Source: Saccharospirillum sp. MSK14-1 (GTDB lineage Bacteria; Pseudomonadota; Gammaproteobacteria; Pseudomonadales; Natronospirillaceae). From it: a stretch of DNA of 64,000 nucleotides. Made by a program: the position numbers and the translations under genes. Positions 61,894-64,000 of the stretch are shown here, piece by piece (position 1 is the stretch's first letter; each line of letters starts with the position of its first letter). The notes below the pieces were generated by a model. That model made no database searches. It saw nothing but the letters and a program-made list of their open reading frames with translations, and was not told the origin of the DNA. The stretch is from positions 1,030,524 to 1,094,523 of the forward strand of contig NZ_MIES01000026.1 in NCBI RefSeq assembly GCF_003054965.1, in the 5' to 3' direction.

Positions 61894-62796
61894 ATGACGT
61901 TGTTCGGTCGCCGTACTGCTCTGGCTAATCAGAGCCGCCCTCTGAACCTGCAGTCCTATTATCCGCTGTGGTTCTATGTTCCCGCGGGCGTGATTTACGG
62001 CTTGATGTTTTTGTTGCCGACCTTTGCGTCGCTCTACTTCAGTTTAACGCGATGGACATTGTTCAATCAGGAATTCATCGGGTTCGAAAATTTTGTCGAA
62101 TTCTTTAACGAACCCTTTTTGCTGAAGGGTTTGGTGAATACGTTTATTTTTGGCTTCAGCACCTCCGCCGGCAAAGTGATCGTTGGCATGGGGCTGGCTG
62201 TGTTATTGACCTCCAATATTTATATGCGCGGATTGCTGCGCTCGGTGGTCTTCTTTCCGGTATTGGTCAGTACCATTGGTATCGGTATTACCTTCAATGT
62301 ACTGATGGATCCACAAGACGGCGTCATTAACGCGGCCTTGGCTATTGTGGGCATCGATGGTCCGCACTGGTTAACGTCGCCTAAGATGGCCATCTATTCG
62401 GTTGCCTTGGTGGAAATCTGGCGCGGTGTTGGATTGGCCACGTTGATTTTGATCGCCGGGTTGATGGCGATTCCCGACGACTTTTATGAAGCGGCGCGGC
62501 TGGATGGCGCCTCTGCCTGGCATCAGTTTTGGCGCATTACTGTGCCGCTGTCGCGACCTGCTATTGCCACGGTTCTTACACTGAGTTTGATTGACGGCTT
62601 ACGGACCTTTGATCTGGTCTGGGCGATGACGCGTGGCGGCCCTGGCTTCTCATCCGATGTATTGGCATCGGTGATCTACAAACAATATCAGGCCGGTTTT
62701 TATGGTCTGTCGACGGCCGGTAACGTCATTTTGTTTATGGTAATTGCGTTGGTGGCTTTGCCGATTGTTGCCTTCCTGAACCGTGAGGAGCGCTGA
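61894..62796 (+). CDS. Sugar ABC transporter permease (MalF/UgpA type)
   Basis: 300 residues from ATG 61894 (GGAG six bases upstream). Six membrane helices and the EAA loop E-A-A-R-L-D-G-A-S-A-W-H-Q-F-W-R-I-T-V-P-L (about 210-230). Partner of the next permease. The ORF could be read further back but that would run through the binding-protein gene and the stem-loop. Confidence 0.93.
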   Translation: MTLFGRRTALANQSRPLNLQSYYPLWFYVPAGVIYGLMFLLPTFASLYFSLTRWTLFNQEFIGFENFVEFFNEPFLLKGLVNTFIFGFSTSAGKVIVGMGLAVLLTSNIYMRGLLRSVVFFPVLVSTIGIGITFNVLMDPQDGVINAALAIVGIDGPHWLTSPKMAIYSVALVEIWRGVGLATLILIAGLMAIPDDFYEAARLDGASAWHQFWRITVPLSRPAIATVLTLSLIDGLRTFDLVWAMTRGGPGFSSDVLASVIYKQYQAGFYGLSTAGNVILFMVIALVALPIVAFLNREER

Positions 62797-62798
62797 AG

Positions 62799-63626
62799 AT
62801 GTTCTCGACTCGCAGGCTCATAATTTCTGTTGTTGCCTTTGCCGGCGCGCTGGTTTTCTTTGTTGTGCCGTTTATCTTTATTGCGCTGACGGCGGTGAAA
62901 ACCAAACAGGAAGCCTCGCTGCTGCAGTTGACCTGGCCGACGGAAACCCAATTGTGGCAAAACCTGGTGGCGGTGATTGAAGCGCGTGACTTTATGATGA
63001 TTCAGGCGTTTATCAACAGCGCCATCATCACCGTTGGCAGTGTGACGTTGATCGTACTGTTTTCCGCCATGGTTGGCTTTGTACTGAACCGACGCAAAAC
63101 GTCCTGGAACAAGATGATCATGTTTCTGGTGTTGTCCGGTCTGATGATTCCCCCGGCCATTGTGCCGACCATCTGGCTGCTGCAACAACTGGGCATTTTC
63201 CGCACCCTGCATTCGATGGTACTGGTGGAAGTCGCGTACAACATTTCGTTTGGCATTCTGCTATACCGCGCGTTTTTCTCAACGATACCGCGCGAGCTCG
63301 ATGAGGCCGCCATTATGGATGGTGCTGGCCCGGTGACGCTCTTTTTTAAAGTGATGTTGCCGCTGTTGAAGCCGGTGACGGTGACCAACATCGTCGTGTT
63401 GTCGGTGATCATCTTTAATGACTTTGTACACCCGTTGTATTACCTGCCGGGCGATGACAACGTCACCATCCAGCTGACGCTCTATAACTTCCAGAGCATG
63501 TTTAACACCTCATACAACTTGCTGTTTATGAATGTGTTGGTAATTACCGTGCCAATGTTGATTGTCTTTTTGATCTTCAACCGACAAATCGTGTCCGGTA
63601 TGACATCCGGTGCGCTGAAAGGGTAG
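62799..63626 (+). CDS. Sugar ABC transporter permease (MalG/UgpE type)
   Basis: 275 residues with six membrane helices and the EAA loop E-A-A-I-M-D-G-A-G-P-V-T-L-F-F-K-V (about 168-184). Starts 2 bp after the first permease. No ATP-binding subunit gene follows before the terminator, so the importer probably uses a shared MsmK/UgpC-like ATPase encoded elsewhere. Confidence 0.93.
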   Translation: MFSTRRLIISVVAFAGALVFFVVPFIFIALTAVKTKQEASLLQLTWPTETQLWQNLVAVIEARDFMMIQAFINSAIITVGSVTLIVLFSAMVGFVLNRRKTSWNKMIMFLVLSGLMIPPAIVPTIWLLQQLGIFRTLHSMVLVEVAYNISFGILLYRAFFSTIPRELDEAAIMDGAGPVTLFFKVMLPLLKPVTVTNIVVLSVIIFNDFVHPLYYLPGDDNVTIQLTLYNFQSMFNTSYNLLFMNVLVITVPMLIVFLIFNRQIVSGMTSGALKG

Positions 63627-63661
63627 TCCGTAAAGGCGTTGAACCATTAAGAAAGGGGCTT

Positions 63662-63689
63662 ACCCGGAGCACTGCTCCGGGTTTTTTTT
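63662..63689 (+). terminator. Rho-independent terminator of the ABC operon
   Basis: ACCCGGAGC (63662-63670) and GCTCCGGGT (63674-63682), 9-bp stem, 3-base loop, then a run of T. It ends the GH78-ABC operon. Confidence 0.92.
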
Positions 63690-63703
63690 ATGTGGGGAAA
63701 AAG

Positions 63704-64000
63704 CTATTTGTAAACGTCCGGATTCACCAGATTGTGTTTGCCGACGTTCAAAATATCCCGCTCGCCACACAGCGCCATCGAGATGTCCAATTCCTTGTGC
63801 AGAATGTTCAGCACATCGGTGACGCCCTGTTCGCCCGCCGCCCCCAGACCGTACAAAAACGCCCGGCCGATGTAGGTGCTTTTGGCACCCAAGGCGATGG
63901 CTTTTAAAATCTGCTGGCCGGTGCGAATGCCTCCGTCAAAATGCACTTCAATGTCGTTGCCAACCGCATCCAGTATCGCCGGTAAGGCTTCGATGCTCGA
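63704..64000 (-). CDS. lldD: FMN-dependent alpha-hydroxy acid dehydrogenase, partial
   Basis: Only the C-terminal 98 residues lie in the window; the gene continues beyond its end. The block V-H-F-D-G-G-I-R-T-G-Q-Q-I-L-K-A-I-A-L-G-A (FMN-phosphate loop) and Y-I-G-R-A-F-L-Y-G-L are diagnostic for L-lactate dehydrogenase/glycolate oxidase enzymes. L-lactate dehydrogenase fits best by similarity of this tail, but mandelate- or glycolate-type relatives cannot be excluded. Convergent with the rhamnoside operon. Confidence 0.85.
   Translation of the reverse strand, partial: SSIEALPAILDAVGNDIEVHFDGGIRTGQQILKAIALGAKSTYIGRAFLYGLGAAGEQGVTDVLNILHKELDISMALCGERDILNVGKHNLVNPDVYK

Noticed and set aside
1..64000. 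CRISPR array, prophage or integrase gene
   Set aside because: No regularly spaced short repeats, cas genes, phage structural genes or tyrosine integrase motifs were seen.

Overview
The window looks like a chromosomal segment of a free-living, probably marine or saline, gammaproteobacterium (Oceanospirillales-like is my best guess, from inference only). It carries periplasmic glucan synthesis genes (mdoG/mdoH), outer-membrane proteins, a TonB receptor, an OsmC-YcaO fusion and a lysidine-type tRNA-Ile. No plasmid, prophage or CRISPR hallmark is visible. Base composition is moderately GC-rich, with AT-rich patches in the accessory stretches.

Layout. 1-5.3 kb: TetR regulator, RND/MMPL exporter, LolA-like protein and outer-membrane protein in one coupled operon. 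5.4-9.3 kb: OsmC-YcaO fusion, M28 peptidase, OsmC protein. 9.42-9.50 kb: tRNA-Ile2(CAU). 9.52-21.40 kb: an 11.9-kb island with perfect 25-bp terminal inverted repeats and a 5-bp target duplication (TATTG), inserted 23 bp downstream of the tRNA. Its ends look Tn7-like. Its transposition genes seem lost or decayed. It still carries two intact coupled surface-protein genes among decayed IS3 elements, a broken AbiEi-type antitoxin and a possible tnsE remnant.

21.9-26 kb: cytochrome b561 and mdoGH. 26.1-35.1 kb: an envelope/biosynthesis neighbourhood of a CDP-alcohol phosphotransferase, a flippase-like membrane protein, a four-gene coupled operon (GTP cyclohydrolase II, RibD-type reductase, MDR dehydrogenase, QueD-like protein with altered active site), a glycosyltransferase, two methyltransferases and a membrane sulfatase-like protein. 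Together they suggest an undescribed pathway from GTP to a glycosylated or methylated, possibly lipid-linked, pyrimidine or pterin product.

35.8-38.9 kb: an LprI/EF-hand secreted protein and small hypotheticals. 38.9-41 kb: AraC regulator and sterol-desaturase-like enzyme. 41-44 kb: an NrtR-like Nudix regulator facing an SPFH plus NAD-kinase-like operon, with four matching operator-like dyads between them. 44-52.5 kb: accessory genes, including an orphan Imm11-like protein, a SARP-hydrolase fusion lacking its nucleophile and a degenerate type II glutamine synthetase. 52.7-56.8 kb: TonB receptor with a Fur-box-like site, LysR regulator, small hypothetical. 56.9-63.7 kb: a LacI-controlled rhamnoside locus (GH78 plus ABC importer without ATPase). 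The window ends inside a lactate-dehydrogenase-type FMN enzyme.

All family names come from reading the translated sequence and remembered family motifs. No database search was run.
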